Source: Methylococcales bacterium (GTDB lineage Bacteria; Pseudomonadota; Gammaproteobacteria; Methylococcales; Methylomonadaceae). Taken from it: a stretch of 51,525 nt of DNA. The notes beneath the pieces are model-generated. The model did no database searches, was not told the origin of the DNA, and was given only the letters and a program-made list of their open reading frames with translations. Position numbers and translations under genes: made by a program. The stretch is from the NCBI GenBank assembly GCA_026399095.1, contig JAPLRP010000032.1, positions 1 to 51,525 of the forward strand, written 5' to 3'. This document shows positions 16,313-26,071 of this stretch, one piece after another (position 1 is the stretch's first letter; every line of letters starts with the position of its first letter).

Positions 16313-17506
16313 TTAAATCTCCAAAGCTGCTTCTTTAGCAACCACTTCATTACGTGCTTGCACTGCTTTTTCAGCCGCTTCGGCCAAAGTTTCTGCGGTA
16401 ATGATAGGCAATCCGCTTTCTGCGATAATACGTCGACCTTCTTCTACATTGGTACCGGACAACCTGACAATTAAAGGTACTTTCATGTCAATTTTTCTGA
16501 CCGCTTGCACAACGCCTTCGGCAATCCAATCACAGCGGTTAATACCGGCAAAAATATTCACCAACATGGCTTTAACACCCTTGTCAGCCAAAACAAGACG
16601 GAAAGCTTTTTCGGTACGTTCAGCTGAAGCACCACCACCCACATCCAGAAAATTGGCAGGTTCTCCACCCGCAAGCTTGATCATGTCCATAGTTGCCATG
16701 GCTAAACCGGCGCCATTAATCATGCAACCAATATCACCCTCTAAACCAACATAACTTAACCCTCGATCTGCCGCTGCCATTTCACGCGGATCTTCTTGGG
16801 TTTTATCACGCAACTCAGATATTTTTAATTGGCGAAACAAGGCATTATCGTCAAAACCCATTTTTGCGTCCAAGGCGAGTAATTCACCACTTCGGGTAAC
16901 AACTAAGGGATTGATTTCCAACATGCTGACATCAAGCGCACGCAAAGCACTATAACAACCTTTAATAGTTTTAACCGCGTGACTCATTATTTCGAAATCC
17001 AAGCCTAGGGCAAACGCCATTTCACGAGCTTGAAAATCTTGTAAGCCGACAGCGGGTTCGATATATATTTTGGTAATGGCATCCGGATTATTGGCTGCCA
17101 ATTCTTCGATTTCCATACCGCCTTGAGCAGAACCCACCATAACAATCCGCTCAGAACTGCGATCAACCAAAAAACAAAAATACAATTCTTTGACAATATC
17201 GGTACCTGCTTCAACGTAAAGTCGTGAGCATACTTTACCCGCAGGGCCGGTTTGATGAGTAACCAATCTTTTACCCAAGATAGCCTCAGCCGCTGCTTCA
17301 ACTTCATCATGAGTTTTACAAATCTTGATGCCGCCTGCCTTACCACGGGCACCAGAATGGATTTGTGCTTTTACAGCCCAAATATGCCCACCGATTTCTC
17401 TGGCACGTTGCACTGCATCTTCCGGACTATAGGCCAAGCCGCCTTCAGCGATTTTAACCCCATAACCGCTTAAAATATCTTTTGCTTGATACTCATGAAT
17501 ATCCAC
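16313..17506 (-). CDS. mtkA: Malate-CoA ligase (malate thiokinase) beta subunit
   Basis: The 397-residue ATP-grasp protein pairs with MtkB. It shows the family opening [17 protein letters not shown], the ATP-grasp elements [12 protein letters not shown] and LEINPLVV, and the C-terminal [19 protein letters not shown] block. The start is GTG at 17504-17506, preceded by a good Shine-Dalgarno (AAGGGAG). Its order mcl-mtkA-mtkB on the minus strand is the serine-cycle arrangement and argues against a TCA-cycle sucC. The product malyl-CoA is the substrate of the lyase encoded just upstream. Confidence 0.92.
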   Translation of the reverse strand: MDIHEYQAKDILSGYGVKIAEGGLAYSPEDAVQRAREIGGHIWAVKAQIHSGARGKAGGIKICKTHDEVEAAAEAILGKRLVTHQTGPAGKVCSRLYVEAGTDIVKELYFCFLVDRSSERIVMVGSAQGGMEIEELAANNPDAITKIYIEPAVGLQDFQAREMAFALGLDFEIMSHAVKTIKGCYSALRALDVSMLEINPLVVTRSGELLALDAKMGFDDNALFRQLKISELRDKTQEDPREMAAADRGLSYVGLEGDIGCMINGAGLAMATMDMIKLAGGEPANFLDVGGGASAERTEKAFRLVLADKGVKAMLVNIFAGINRCDWIAEGVVQAVRKIDMKVPLIVRLSGTNVEEGRRIIAESGLPIITAETLAEAAEKAVQARNEVVAKEAALEI

Positions 17507-17574
17507 AGCATCTCCCTTCTTGGTTTTCTATTTAAAGTGAAATCTACTCAGACTTAAACAATAAGCCTTATACT

Positions 17575-18525
17575 TTATTTTGTTTTTGCAGCAATTGCCT
17601 CAGCCGCTTTTACGACATTGTTGGCCATTTTTTCTGAAGCGGCATCAATTAATCGACCATCCAAGGCTGCCGCGCCTTTTCCTTGTGCAGCTGCTTCTTG
17701 CAATGCAACTAATATACGTTTTGCTTTTTCAACTTCTGCCGCAGGTGGTGTAAAAACCTCGTTGGCTAATTCAACTTGTGACGGATGAATGGCCCATTTA
17801 CCTTCACAACCCAAGGCCGCTGCACGTCTTGCTGCAAGCTTGAAACCTTCAGGGTCTTTAAAGTCACCAAAAGGCCCGTCAATCGGGCGCAAACCGTAAG
17901 CGCGACAAGCCACTGTCATACGGCTAATGGCAGAGTGCCATTGATCACCTGGATAATCAGGGTTTAAACCACCAATATTAGTGGTTCTGGCGCGATTACT
18001 GGCAGCATAATCAGCCACACCAAAATGTAGCGCTTCAAGACGACCTGAAGCACCATTGCGTGCAATGTCTTCAACATTTGCCATTCCCAAGGCCGTTTCA
18101 ATTAAGGCTTCAATACCTATTTTATTTTTCAGTCCTTGTTGCATTTCCAATTGGTTAAGCATGGCTTCAACCATATAAACATCGGCATAAACACCTACTT
18201 TAGGAATTAAAATAGTATCCAGTTTTGCACCACACTGTTCAACCAAATCAACCACGTCGCGAACCATATACTGCGTATCCAAGCCATTAATACGTACAGA
18301 AATGGTAACGCCATGACCTTTCCAGTCCATGTCGTTAATGGCTTCTATGATATTTTTTCGGGCACGTAATTTATCATCGGGAGCCACAGCATCTTCAAGA
18401 TCCAGAAAAATGAAGTCAGTGCCACTTTTCATCGCCTTTTCAAACATCTCCGGGCTAGATCCTGGAACCGCTAACTCGCAACGCTGAACGCGTTGAACTG
18501 ACGCTGTGTATAAAGTGTGGCTCAT
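17575..18525 (-). CDS. mcl: Malyl-CoA lyase
   Basis: The 316-residue CitE-like TIM-barrel enzyme splits malyl-CoA into glyoxylate and acetyl-CoA, the exit reaction of the serine cycle. Family blocks are RCELAVPGSSPEMFEKA (about residues 15-31), FIFLDLEDAVAPDDK (38-52) with the metal-binding acidic residues, and GFGVADYAAS-like HFGVADYAASNRA. The start at 18525 gives MSHTLYTASVQRVQ and is preceded by AGGAA. The frame is open for 28 more codons upstream (to 18609), but those are not family-like. It leads the mcl-mtkA-mtkB transcript and is divergent from sga. Confidence 0.94.
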   Translation of the reverse strand: MSHTLYTASVQRVQRCELAVPGSSPEMFEKAMKSGTDFIFLDLEDAVAPDDKLRARKNIIEAINDMDWKGHGVTISVRINGLDTQYMVRDVVDLVEQCGAKLDTILIPKVGVYADVYMVEAMLNQLEMQQGLKNKIGIEALIETALGMANVEDIARNGASGRLEALHFGVADYAASNRARTTNIGGLNPDYPGDQWHSAISRMTVACRAYGLRPIDGPFGDFKDPEGFKLAARRAAALGCEGKWAIHPSQVELANEVFTPPAAEVEKAKRILVALQEAAAQGKGAAALDGRLIDAASEKMANNVVKAAEAIAAKTK

Positions 18526-18796
18526 TTGTACATTCCTAGTTTTAATTAGTGTAAGGTATTGATGTTTATTTCTTCTCTTTAAGGCCAAAAAGCACGAACC
18601 AGGAAACAAATAAATCGCCCATTCTACTTTTCACATCACTAAAGTCAATTTTTAACGCATACTTTCGACGTAAAGTTACAATCAAATCTTGCTGATTATT
18701 AATGCCTATGTCATTATTGCCAGTTTTTTGGGGTATTTAGTTTAAATTCCCCAGTCCAGAATCCATCATTCAACAACTTACTAAAGAGGCAAAACC
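18526..18796. promoter_or_regulatory. Divergent control region between mcl and sga
   Basis: This 271-base spacer must carry promoters for both serine-cycle arms. A plausible sigma-70 pair for sga is TTGCCA (18717-18722) and TTTAAA (18741-18746), spacing 18. A loose inverted repeat, TTTAACG (18651-18657) and CGTAAAG (18669-18675), has 5 of 7 matching positions and a LysR-site-like spacing. The latter is suggestive only. Confidence 0.35.
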
Positions 18797-19963
18797 ATGG
18801 CTGGTCGTAACCACCTATATATTCCAGGCCCTACCAATGTGCCTAATGAAATTCTGAACGCAATGCATATTCCTATGGAAGACCATCGCTCACCAGTCTT
18901 TCCAAAGCTCCTTACACCTCTTTTACAAGACCTGAAGAAAATCTTCAAAACAGAAACCGGACAAGCTTTTGTGTTTCCTGCTACTGGAACTGCCGGCTGG
19001 GAGATTGCTTTAACAAACACGTTAAATCCTGGCGATAAGGTTTTGATTTATCGTTTTGGTCAATTCAGCCATTTATGGACTGAAATGAGTAAACGCTTGG
19101 GCTTTACTGTTGAAGTTCATGATGAAACCTGGGGTAAAGGCATACCGCTCGACAAACTGGAAGCTCGTTTAAAAGAAGACACAGGACACGAAATCAAAGC
19201 CGTTTTAGCAACTCATAATGAAACAGCAACAGGTGTTACGAGTGATATTGGTGGGGTTCGTAAAGCGATGAACGCTTCCAACCACCCTGCCCTGCTATTT
19301 GTTGATGGCGTAAGCTCTATCGCAAGTCTTGATTTCCGCATGGACGAATGGGCGGTTGATGGGGCAATAAGCGGCTCACAAAAAGGCTTTATGATGCCGG
19401 CTGGCGGTGCTTTTTTGGCCTTTAGTCAAAAAGCTTTAAAAGCAACTGAAACATCAACTTATCCACGTTGTTTTCTGGACTTAAGAGACCAGATGAACGC
19501 TAACAAAGACGGTTACACCCCTTACACACCTTCTTTGCCTATTTTATATGGTTTGCGTAAAGCACTGGACATGTTACTTGAAGAAGGTCTGGAAAACGTT
19601 TATGCTCGTCACTTCCGCTTGGCAGAAGGTACGCGTAAAGCGGTAGCTGCCTGGGGTTTAACAATCTGCGCAGAGCCAGGTTTCGAATCTAACACAGTCA
19701 CTGCGATTATTGTTCCTGAACACAAAGATGCACGCACTGTCATCAGCACGGCTTTTAGTAAATACAATATTTCTTTGGGCGCCGGTCTTTCTGTTCTTGC
19801 TGGCAAAGCTTTTCGCATAGGTCACGTCGGCGATATGAATGACGTCTCCATGCTGGGCGCTATTGCCGGTGTTGAAATGGCCTTATTGGATTGCGGTTTT
19901 GATATAAAACCAGGCTGCGGTGTTGCTGCAGCTATCGAATACTATCGTTCGACTGCTAAGTAA
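18797..19963 (+). CDS. sga: Serine-glyoxylate aminotransferase
   Basis: The 388-residue class V aminotransferase converts serine and glyoxylate to hydroxypyruvate and glycine, closing the glycine loop of the serine cycle. Diagnostic parts are the start MAGRNHLYIPGPTNVP, PATGTAGWEIALTN, and the PLP lysine in AISGSQKGFMMPAGG (Lys196). The length matches methylotroph Sga. A Shine-Dalgarno (AAGAGGC) precedes the ATG. hprA follows after 110 bases, with a hairpin between them. Confidence 0.96.
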   Translation: MAGRNHLYIPGPTNVPNEILNAMHIPMEDHRSPVFPKLLTPLLQDLKKIFKTETGQAFVFPATGTAGWEIALTNTLNPGDKVLIYRFGQFSHLWTEMSKRLGFTVEVHDETWGKGIPLDKLEARLKEDTGHEIKAVLATHNETATGVTSDIGGVRKAMNASNHPALLFVDGVSSIASLDFRMDEWAVDGAISGSQKGFMMPAGGAFLAFSQKALKATETSTYPRCFLDLRDQMNANKDGYTPYTPSLPILYGLRKALDMLLEEGLENVYARHFRLAEGTRKAVAAWGLTICAEPGFESNTVTAIIVPEHKDARTVISTAFSKYNISLGAGLSVLAGKAFRIGHVGDMNDVSMLGAIAGVEMALLDCGFDIKPGCGVAAAIEYYRSTAK

Positions 19964-19973
19964 TCTGACTTCA

Positions 19974-20013
19974 GTAGCGTAACTTAAGCCTGTCTATTGC
20001 TTGGTTACGCTAC
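19974..20013 (+). terminator. Stem-loop between sga and hprA
   Basis: GTAGCGTAAC (19974-19983) and GTTACGCTAC (20004-20013) form a perfect 10-bp stem with a 20-base loop, 11 bases after the sga stop. There is no T-tract (GCGCGCAAAAAA follows), so it may stabilise or process the message rather than terminate it. Confidence 0.4.
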
Positions 20014-20073
20014 ACTGCGCGCGCAAAAAATTGTCTTGGGCCTAACGCCATAAATCGATATGGAGACTATTCA

Positions 20074-21045
20074 ATGAGCAAACCTAAAGTTATTGTCACT
20101 CGTAAATGGCCAGCTGAAGTTGAGGCACAATTAAAAGCACTTTACGATGTACAACTAAACGAATCTGACATCCCCATGACGGCAGACGAGCTTAAAAAAG
20201 CTTTGCAAACTGCCGACGCATTATTATCTACCGTTACTGATTCAATTACTGCTGACATACTTAATGTTGAAGGTAAACGCGCTAAAATTATTGGCAATTT
20301 TGGCGTGGGTTATAACAATATTGATATCAATACCGCCAAAGCACAAGGTCTGCTTGTTACCAATACACCTCATGTTTTAACCGATTGTACCGCTGATATT
20401 GCCATGTTATTACTGCTCATGTCGGCAAGACGTGCCGCTGAAGGTGAGCGCCTGATACGTCATCAACAATGGACTGGCTGGAAACCCACTCAATTAATCG
20501 GGCAAAAAGTAACCAGTAAGACTTTGGGGCTTATTGGCTTTGGTCGTATCGCGCAGGCAATGGCCAAAAAAGCACACCATGGTTTCGGCATGAAAATCCT
20601 GTTTTATGCACCCTCACAACCCCCACAAAATATCATTGATGACCTACAGGCCACTCGCTACGAAACAATCGAAGAATTATTATCAGAAGCCAACTTCGTT
20701 TCATTACACTGTCCGGGCGGCGAGGCAACCCGACATTTAATCAACGAACAACGCCTGAAACTGATGCGCCCGTCAGCCCATTTGATTAATACTGCTCGTG
20801 GTGATGTGGTTGACAGCAAAGCGCTAATTAAGGCTTTAAAAGAAGGCTGGATTGCGGGTGCCGGGTTAGATGTTTTTGAAGGTGAGCCTAACATTGACCC
20901 CGGTTTTTTGGCACTGGATAATATTGCACTCTTACCGCATTTGGGCAGTGCAACTGAAGAGACACGTGTCGCAATGGGTAATCGTGTCTTGGCAAATATT
21001 GCGGCATTTTTTACCGGTGATGAACCAGAAGATAGAGTTGTTTAA
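20074..21045 (+). CDS. hprA: Hydroxypyruvate reductase (D-2-hydroxyacid dehydrogenase family)
   Basis: The 323-residue NAD(P)H-dependent enzyme reduces hydroxypyruvate to D-glycerate. The Rossmann motif is GLIGFGRIAQAM (Gly at 155/157), and the catalytic set Arg242 (INTARGDVVD), Glu271 (FEGEP) and His289 (LLPHLGSAT) is intact. It resembles the GyaR/glyoxylate reductase branch, so glyoxylate may also be a substrate. Its place between sga and the mtdA-gck genes supports the serine-cycle role. Start support: GGAG 9 bases upstream. Confidence 0.93.
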   Translation: MSKPKVIVTRKWPAEVEAQLKALYDVQLNESDIPMTADELKKALQTADALLSTVTDSITADILNVEGKRAKIIGNFGVGYNNIDINTAKAQGLLVTNTPHVLTDCTADIAMLLLLMSARRAAEGERLIRHQQWTGWKPTQLIGQKVTSKTLGLIGFGRIAQAMAKKAHHGFGMKILFYAPSQPPQNIIDDLQATRYETIEELLSEANFVSLHCPGGEATRHLINEQRLKLMRPSAHLINTARGDVVDSKALIKALKEGWIAGAGLDVFEGEPNIDPGFLALDNIALLPHLGSATEETRVAMGNRVLANIAAFFTGDEPEDRVV

Positions 21046-21065
21046 AAAATCAATTAATAGCACTA

Positions 21066-21112
21066 TGGGGCAATATGGTGAATCTATAGCGCCATTTGCT
21101 CCACAGTTTTTT
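21066..21112 (+). terminator. Probable intrinsic terminator after hprA
   Basis: GGGGCAATATGG (about 21067-21078) pairs imperfectly with CCATTTGCTCC (21092-21102) and is followed within a few bases by a run of six T (21107-21112). It lies in the convergent gap between hprA and mdh, as expected for an end-of-transcript signal on the plus strand. Confidence 0.55.
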
Positions 21113-21162
21113 CTACCTGTAAAAAGTATTGCGTGTTGAAAAATATCCCAACCCTGCACCAC

Positions 21163-22140
21163 TCAAAACAAATGCTCAACCGCTTCTTTTTCTTCTTTTA
21201 ACTCAGCCTCTGAAAGCTTTAACTTTTGCTTGCTGAATTCGTTGATAACAAGGCCTTTAACAATACTTGCCTTACCATCAACTACCGTTACCGGAAATGA
21301 GAAAATCAGGTCTTTGGCAACACCATAGCTACCATCGGACAGAACACCCATACTCACCCAATCCCCTTCTTCTGTACCCAAAGCCCAATTTCTCATTTGA
21401 TCAACAGCTGCATTTGCTGCAGATGCTGCGCTGGACTGACCTCTGGCTTTAATAACCACTGCACCACGCTGCTGAATAGTTGGAATAAATTCATTGGTAA
21501 ACCAGCTTTTATCAACCAATGACAGCGCGTCTTGACCTTTCACCTTGGCATGATGTAAATCTGGATATTGTGAAGTTGAGTGGTTGCCCCAAATAATCAT
21601 ATTTTTTATATCAGTCGTCAAAACACCGCATTTTTCAGCTAATTGGCCTATGGCTCGATTATGATCCAATCGACTCATTGCAGAAAAATTCTCAGGCTTC
21701 AAATCAGGCGCATTTTTCAAAGCAATCAAGGCATTGGTATTAGCCGGATTACCCGTCACCAAGACTTTTACATCTCTATGAGCTACTGCATTTAACGCCT
21801 TACCTTGTATTGAAAATATCTCGGCATTGATTTCCAACAAATCTTTACGCTCCATACCCGGCCCTCTTGGACGCGCACCCACCAGAAAAGCATAATCAAC
21901 ATTTTTAAATGCCACCATAGGGTCATCTGTTATTTCAACTCTATGCAACAATGAGTTCGCACAGTCAGTTAACTCCATCACGACACCTTGTAACGCAGCC
22001 ATTGCCGATGGAATTTCCAGTAGATGCAGAACAATAGGTTGCTCAGGGCCTAATAAAGAGCCGGCTGCCAAACGAAAAAGCAAAGAATAGCTGATTTGTC
22101 CTGCTGCACCGGTAACGGCTATATGAACGGGTGTTTTCAT
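21163..22140 (-). CDS. mdh: Malate dehydrogenase (NAD-dependent)
   Basis: The 325-residue lactate/malate dehydrogenase-family enzyme interconverts malate and oxaloacetate. The N-terminal nucleotide motif is [14 protein letters not shown] (residues 9-22), the mobile loop contains [15 protein letters not shown] with the substrate arginines, and the catalytic His187 is in IWGNHSTSQ. It is the long 'cytoplasmic' type seen in Betaproteobacteria and methylotrophs, not the short enterobacterial Mdh. In this cluster it would supply malate for MtkAB. It is convergent with hprA and divergent from mtdA. Confidence 0.95.
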   Translation of the reverse strand: MKTPVHIAVTGAAGQISYSLLFRLAAGSLLGPEQPIVLHLLEIPSAMAALQGVVMELTDCANSLLHRVEITDDPMVAFKNVDYAFLVGARPRGPGMERKDLLEINAEIFSIQGKALNAVAHRDVKVLVTGNPANTNALIALKNAPDLKPENFSAMSRLDHNRAIGQLAEKCGVLTTDIKNMIIWGNHSTSQYPDLHHAKVKGQDALSLVDKSWFTNEFIPTIQQRGAVVIKARGQSSAASAANAAVDQMRNWALGTEEGDWVSMGVLSDGSYGVAKDLIFSFPVTVVDGKASIVKGLVINEFSKQKLKLSEAELKEEKEAVEHLF

Positions 22141-22377
22141 TTGTTATCCTGTTATATTTAGAATACAGCGCTTATTTTGATAATTAAAGACTATTGCATG
22201 ATAGATAAATATCATTCTCAACATAAATGTCTATTTATGATGCAACGAACCTGTGTCATACAAATTACTTTTTCCAGTAAAATAATAGTCGAAACATAAC
22301 ACAATCCTACCATTATGGTCATTGTAAAACACTCATAAATCGAGAAGCTTAAATTACGGCACGCTTTTTTTATCGGG

Positions 22378-22383
22378 TATAAT
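22378..22383 (+). promoter_or_regulatory. Candidate -10 box upstream of mtdA
   Basis: A perfect TATAAT lies 43 bases before the mtdA start in the 286-base divergent gap with mdh. The -35 region (TTACGG at 22354-22359, spacing 18) is weak, so an activator may be needed. A leader of about 35 bases would result. Confidence 0.4.
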
Positions 22384-22426
22384 AAACCTAAAACCATCAC
22401 ATTAACGCATGTAAACAGGTAAGTTA

Positions 22427-23284
22427 ATGAAAAAACTGCTTTTCCAATTTGACACAGACAGCCATCCATCCGTTTTTGATACGGTAGTTGCCTATGATGG
22501 TGGGGCTGACCACGTGATTGGTCATGGAAATTTAAAACCGGAAAACGTCACCGGATTGGTAGAAGGTGCTATTTTTACCCGCGCACCTAAAGATAAAAAA
22601 AACACCGCTATTTTTGTTGGCGGTAGTGATATGGTTGCAGGCCAGAAATTATTTAATGCGGTGCAAAGTTGTTTTTTTCCGGGCTTTCAAGTCTCTGTCA
22701 TGCTGGATAGCAATGGCAGCAACACAACCGCTGCCGCTGCTGTTGCAAAATTGGCCTCCAGTGGAGTTCTTAAAGGTAAAAAAGCTATAGTCTTGGCGGG
22801 AACTGGCCCTGTAGGACAGCGTGCCGCAGCAATGTTGGCTCAAGAAGGCGCAAAGGTATCAATAACTGCACGTAAAATGGAACGTGCAATTGAAGCCTGT
22901 AACAATATGAAGTTACGTTTTGGTGTTGATATTACGCCTCTTGAAGCATTTGACAATAAGGCCAGAGCCGATGCGATTGAAAATGCGAACATTGTTTTGG
23001 CAACAGGAGCTGCCGGTATCGAACTACTAACGCCTGAACAATGGAAAAATAACAATACTCTTGAAATGATAGCAGACGCTAATGCAACACCACCTCTGGG
23101 CATTGGGGGCTCAGATATGATGGATAAAGGTAATCTTCGCCATGGCAAGATTATCTGGGGTGCAATTGGCTTTGGCGTTTTAAAGTTGGCTTTACACCGT
23201 GCTTGTATCGCAAAATTATTTGAGGACAACAAACAGGTTCTTGATGCTGAAAACATCTTTGCCTTAGCCAAAGAAATGGCTTAA
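22427..23284 (+). CDS. mtdA: NADP-dependent methylene-H4MPT/methylene-H4F dehydrogenase
   Basis: The 285-residue protein matches MtdA of methylotrophs in length and sequence pattern. It has the start KKLLFQFDTDSHPSVFDTVV, the early substrate-site stretch YDGGADHVIGHGN, and a Rossmann domain with IVLAGTGPVGQRAAAMLA (about residues 121-138). The C-terminal GIGGSDMMDKG is also typical. MtdA oxidises methylene-H4MPT or reversibly interconverts methylene- and methenyl-H4F with NADP, feeding C1 units to the serine cycle. It leads the plus-strand set mtdA-gck-glyA. Its usual partner fch is not next to it. Confidence 0.93.
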   Translation: MKKLLFQFDTDSHPSVFDTVVAYDGGADHVIGHGNLKPENVTGLVEGAIFTRAPKDKKNTAIFVGGSDMVAGQKLFNAVQSCFFPGFQVSVMLDSNGSNTTAAAAVAKLASSGVLKGKKAIVLAGTGPVGQRAAAMLAQEGAKVSITARKMERAIEACNNMKLRFGVDITPLEAFDNKARADAIENANIVLATGAAGIELLTPEQWKNNNTLEMIADANATPPLGIGGSDMMDKGNLRHGKIIWGAIGFGVLKLALHRACIAKLFEDNKQVLDAENIFALAKEMA

Positions 23285-23299
23285 GTAATACATTTATTC

Positions 23300-24697
23300 A
23301 TGAATTCGCTAGCAAATCCAACAACCTTGTCCTCAAGAAAAGATGCTTTAAGCATATTTCAAGCAGGCATTGTTGCCGCTGACCCTTATCAAGCAGTTAA
23401 AAGTTGTTTGTTTACTGACGGTCAACAACTGGAATTCCTGCTTGATTTGAATGATAAAACCAAAAAGCGCACCGGTAACTGGTCAAAAGTCCATCTCATC
23501 GCGTTTGGTAAAGCCGCTTGCGCTATGACCAAAGCAGCTCAAGAAATTATCCCTACCCATTTACTCGCGGGCAATGGTATTGCAGTTACGAATTATGAAA
23601 ATGTAACTACAGTTAATAAAATTGAAGTGATTGGTGCTTCGCACCCCCTGCCCGACGAAGCGGGCCTTAAGGCCGCAAAAAAATGCGCCAAACTCATAAG
23701 TCAAGCAAAACAAAATGAGCTAGTTTTAGTCTTGGTTAGTGGTGGCGGCTCAGCGCTTATCCCCTATCCGGTTGATTCAATCTTGCTATCAGAAAAGATT
23801 GCCACTACTAATTTACTTCTGGCTAGTGGTGCAACAATCAATCAAATTAATTGTGTACGCAAACACTTATCACAGTTAAAAGGCGGTGGCTTGGCACGTC
23901 TGGCTGCACCTGCAGATTTACATGCATTAATTTTGTCGGATGTTTTAGGCGATGATTTAAGCGCTATTGCCAGCGGTCCAACCGTACCTGACCCAAGCAC
24001 TTTCAGCGATGCTATTGATGTTTTTATAAGCAAAAATATTTGGAACAAAGTACCTGCTAATGTTCAACACTATTTAGAACAAGGAAAATTAGGGCAAGCC
24101 CCTGAAACTCCTAAACTTGGTGATTCTGCTTTTAAAAACACCAGCTATACATTAGTTGGTAGTAACACAATCAGCCTAAAAGCGACATTCAAAGCGGCAC
24201 AAGATTTAGGTTACGAAACCCAGCTATATGATGCGCATCTTTGCGGTGAAGCCAGACAAGCGGCTGAAAACTGGATAGGAGACGCAAAAAACTTAATCAA
24301 CAACACTATCAAAAAACCGGCAGCCTTGGTGGCGGGTGGCGAAACAACCGTTACTTTGAAGGGAAATGGCCGAGGCGGTCGAAATCAGGAAATGGTGCTG
24401 GCCTTTGCTATTGCCGCAAAGCAACACGGCTTAACCGGACATTGGACATTTCTTAGTGGTGGCACTGATGGTCGGGATGGTCCAACGGATGCCGCCGGCG
24501 GTATCGCTGACCAAGACACACTAAAACTTATGATTGATGAAGGCATAGATCCGCTTACCATGCTGGACAATAACGATTCTTACACGGCCTTAAAAAGCTC
24601 TCAAGATTTACTGGTTACCGGTGCAACCGGAACCAACGTAGCAGACCTGCAAGTATTACTTATTCACCCGACACTTACTCAAAAACACACCTCTTAA
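23300..24697 (+). CDS. gck: Glycerate 2-kinase (MOFRL family)
   Basis: The 465-residue protein belongs to the GK-II/MOFRL glycerate kinases, which make 2-phosphoglycerate from glycerate in the serine cycle. Visible features are VHLIAFGKAACAM, a glycine-rich VLVSGGGSALIPYP loop, the CVRKHLSQLKGGGLARLAAP segment and the C-terminal MOFRL domain with LSGGTDGRDGPTDAAGG. The protein is somewhat longer than the 420-430 residues common in the family, with an extended N-terminus. It follows mtdA by 15 bases and precedes glyA by 12, so all three are probably one transcript. Confidence 0.93.
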   Translation: MNSLANPTTLSSRKDALSIFQAGIVAADPYQAVKSCLFTDGQQLEFLLDLNDKTKKRTGNWSKVHLIAFGKAACAMTKAAQEIIPTHLLAGNGIAVTNYENVTTVNKIEVIGASHPLPDEAGLKAAKKCAKLISQAKQNELVLVLVSGGGSALIPYPVDSILLSEKIATTNLLLASGATINQINCVRKHLSQLKGGGLARLAAPADLHALILSDVLGDDLSAIASGPTVPDPSTFSDAIDVFISKNIWNKVPANVQHYLEQGKLGQAPETPKLGDSAFKNTSYTLVGSNTISLKATFKAAQDLGYETQLYDAHLCGEARQAAENWIGDAKNLINNTIKKPAALVAGGETTVTLKGNGRGGRNQEMVLAFAIAAKQHGLTGHWTFLSGGTDGRDGPTDAAGGIADQDTLKLMIDEGIDPLTMLDNNDSYTALKSSQDLLVTGATGTNVADLQVLLIHPTLTQKHTS

Positions 24698-24709
24698 TCA
24701 GGAAACTCC

Positions 24710-25963
24710 ATGTTTAAAAAAACTATGTCCATAGCCGGTTTTGATGATGATCTGTTCCAAGCAATGGAAGAAGAACGTAATCGTCAGGAAGATCACATTG
24801 AACTGATTGCATCAGAAAATTACGCCAGCCCACGAGTAATGGAAGCCCAAGGCTCTCAGTTAACCAACAAATATGCTGAAGGTTATCCCGGCAAACGTTA
24901 TTATGGCGGTTGTGAATTTGTTGATAAAGTAGAGCAATTAGCTATCGACCGCGCTAAAGCATTATTTGGCGCTGATTATGCAAACGTACAAGCACATTCA
25001 GGCTCTCAAGCCAACATGGCCGTATTTATGGCTTTAATTCAACCGGGCGATACCATCATGGGTTTAAGTCTGGCTGATGGAGGTCATTTGACACACGGAG
25101 CCAAACCCAATTTCTCCGGCAAAATTTATAATGCCATTCAATACGGCTTAAACCCAGAAACCGGTGAAATTAATTACGAACAAGTTGAAGCCTTGGCACT
25201 GGAGCATAAACCCAAAATGATTGTTGCGGGCTTTTCTGCTTATTCTCGCGTTTGGGATTGGCAACGATTCCGCGACATTGCTGATAAAGTGGGTGCTTAT
25301 TTTGTGGTTGATATGGCGCACGTCGCCGGTTTAATTGCTGCAGGCTTATACCCTAATCCGGTTCCTTTTGCGGACGTGGTTACCAGTACCACGCACAAAT
25401 CCTTACGCGGTCCGCGTGGTGGGCTTATTTTGTGTAAAAGCAATCCTGAGATCGAGAAAAAAATTGATTCCAATATTTTTCCTGGCATACAAGGCGGCCC
25501 TTCCATGCATATAATCGCTGCCAAAGCGGTTGCTTTTAAAGAAGCCATACAACCTGAATTTCGCGCTTATCAACAACAAGTCATTAAAAACGCCCAAGCA
25601 ATGGCTACCGTTTTTATTAAGCGCGGCTTTGATGTGGTTTCAGGCGGCACCGACAATCATTTAATGTTGGTTTCTCTTATTCCTAAAGGTATTACCGGAA
25701 AAGCCGCCGATGCTGCTCTTGGCAAAGCACATATTACCGTTAATAAAAACGCCGTTCCCAACGACCCTCAATCACCATTTGTTACCAGCGGTATTCGTGT
25801 CGGTACACCAGCGCCAACCACACGCGGCTTTAAAGAGCCGGAAATGATCGAAATTGCCAACCTCATGTGTGACGTCATGGAAAACATTGATGATGAAGAA
25901 GTGAGTGCAGCAGTGCGGGAAAAAGTCAGTCATCTTTGTGCGCGTTTTCCGGTTTATAGCTGA
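24710..25963 (+). CDS. glyA: Serine hydroxymethyltransferase
   Basis: The 417-residue PLP enzyme transfers the C1 unit of methylene-tetrahydrofolate to glycine, forming serine, the entry step of the serine cycle. The PLP lysine is Lys230 in [17 protein letters not shown]. Other conserved parts are [20 protein letters not shown] and the [16 protein letters not shown] loop. A Shine-Dalgarno (AGGAAA) is 6 bases before the ATG. A strong terminator follows. A second, housekeeping glyA may exist elsewhere in the genome; this copy is tied by context to C1 assimilation. Confidence 0.97.
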   Translation: MFKKTMSIAGFDDDLFQAMEEERNRQEDHIELIASENYASPRVMEAQGSQLTNKYAEGYPGKRYYGGCEFVDKVEQLAIDRAKALFGADYANVQAHSGSQANMAVFMALIQPGDTIMGLSLADGGHLTHGAKPNFSGKIYNAIQYGLNPETGEINYEQVEALALEHKPKMIVAGFSAYSRVWDWQRFRDIADKVGAYFVVDMAHVAGLIAAGLYPNPVPFADVVTSTTHKSLRGPRGGLILCKSNPEIEKKIDSNIFPGIQGGPSMHIIAAKAVAFKEAIQPEFRAYQQQVIKNAQAMATVFIKRGFDVVSGGTDNHLMLVSLIPKGITGKAADAALGKAHITVNKNAVPNDPQSPFVTSGIRVGTPAPTTRGFKEPEMIEIANLMCDVMENIDDEEVSAAVREKVSHLCARFPVYS

Positions 25964-25990
25964 TGTAACATCAACGACTATAATACTTTT

Positions 25991-26020
25991 AGAGACGCGA
26001 TTTATCGCGTCTCTTTATTT
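25991..26020 (+). terminator. Strong intrinsic terminator after glyA
   Basis: AGAGACGCGA (25991-26000) and TCGCGTCTCT (26005-26014) form a perfect 10-bp stem with the tetraloop TTTA, followed by TTATTT. It separates glyA from ftfL, so ftfL should depend on read-through or its own promoter. Confidence 0.85.
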
Positions 26021-26071
26021 AAGCACCCACAAATCAGAGATACAAAATTCCATCTCTACTGAGGAAAAACG

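Noticed and set aside
15425-17506. sucC-sucD (succinyl-CoA synthetase) of the TCA cycle.
   Set aside because: Same family, but linkage to malyl-CoA lyase and other serine-cycle genes favours malate thiokinase. Enzyme assay or phylogeny would decide.
18526-18609. An N-terminal extension of malyl-CoA lyase by 28 codons.
   Set aside because: The ATG at 18525 has AGGAA at proper distance and gives the family N-terminus.
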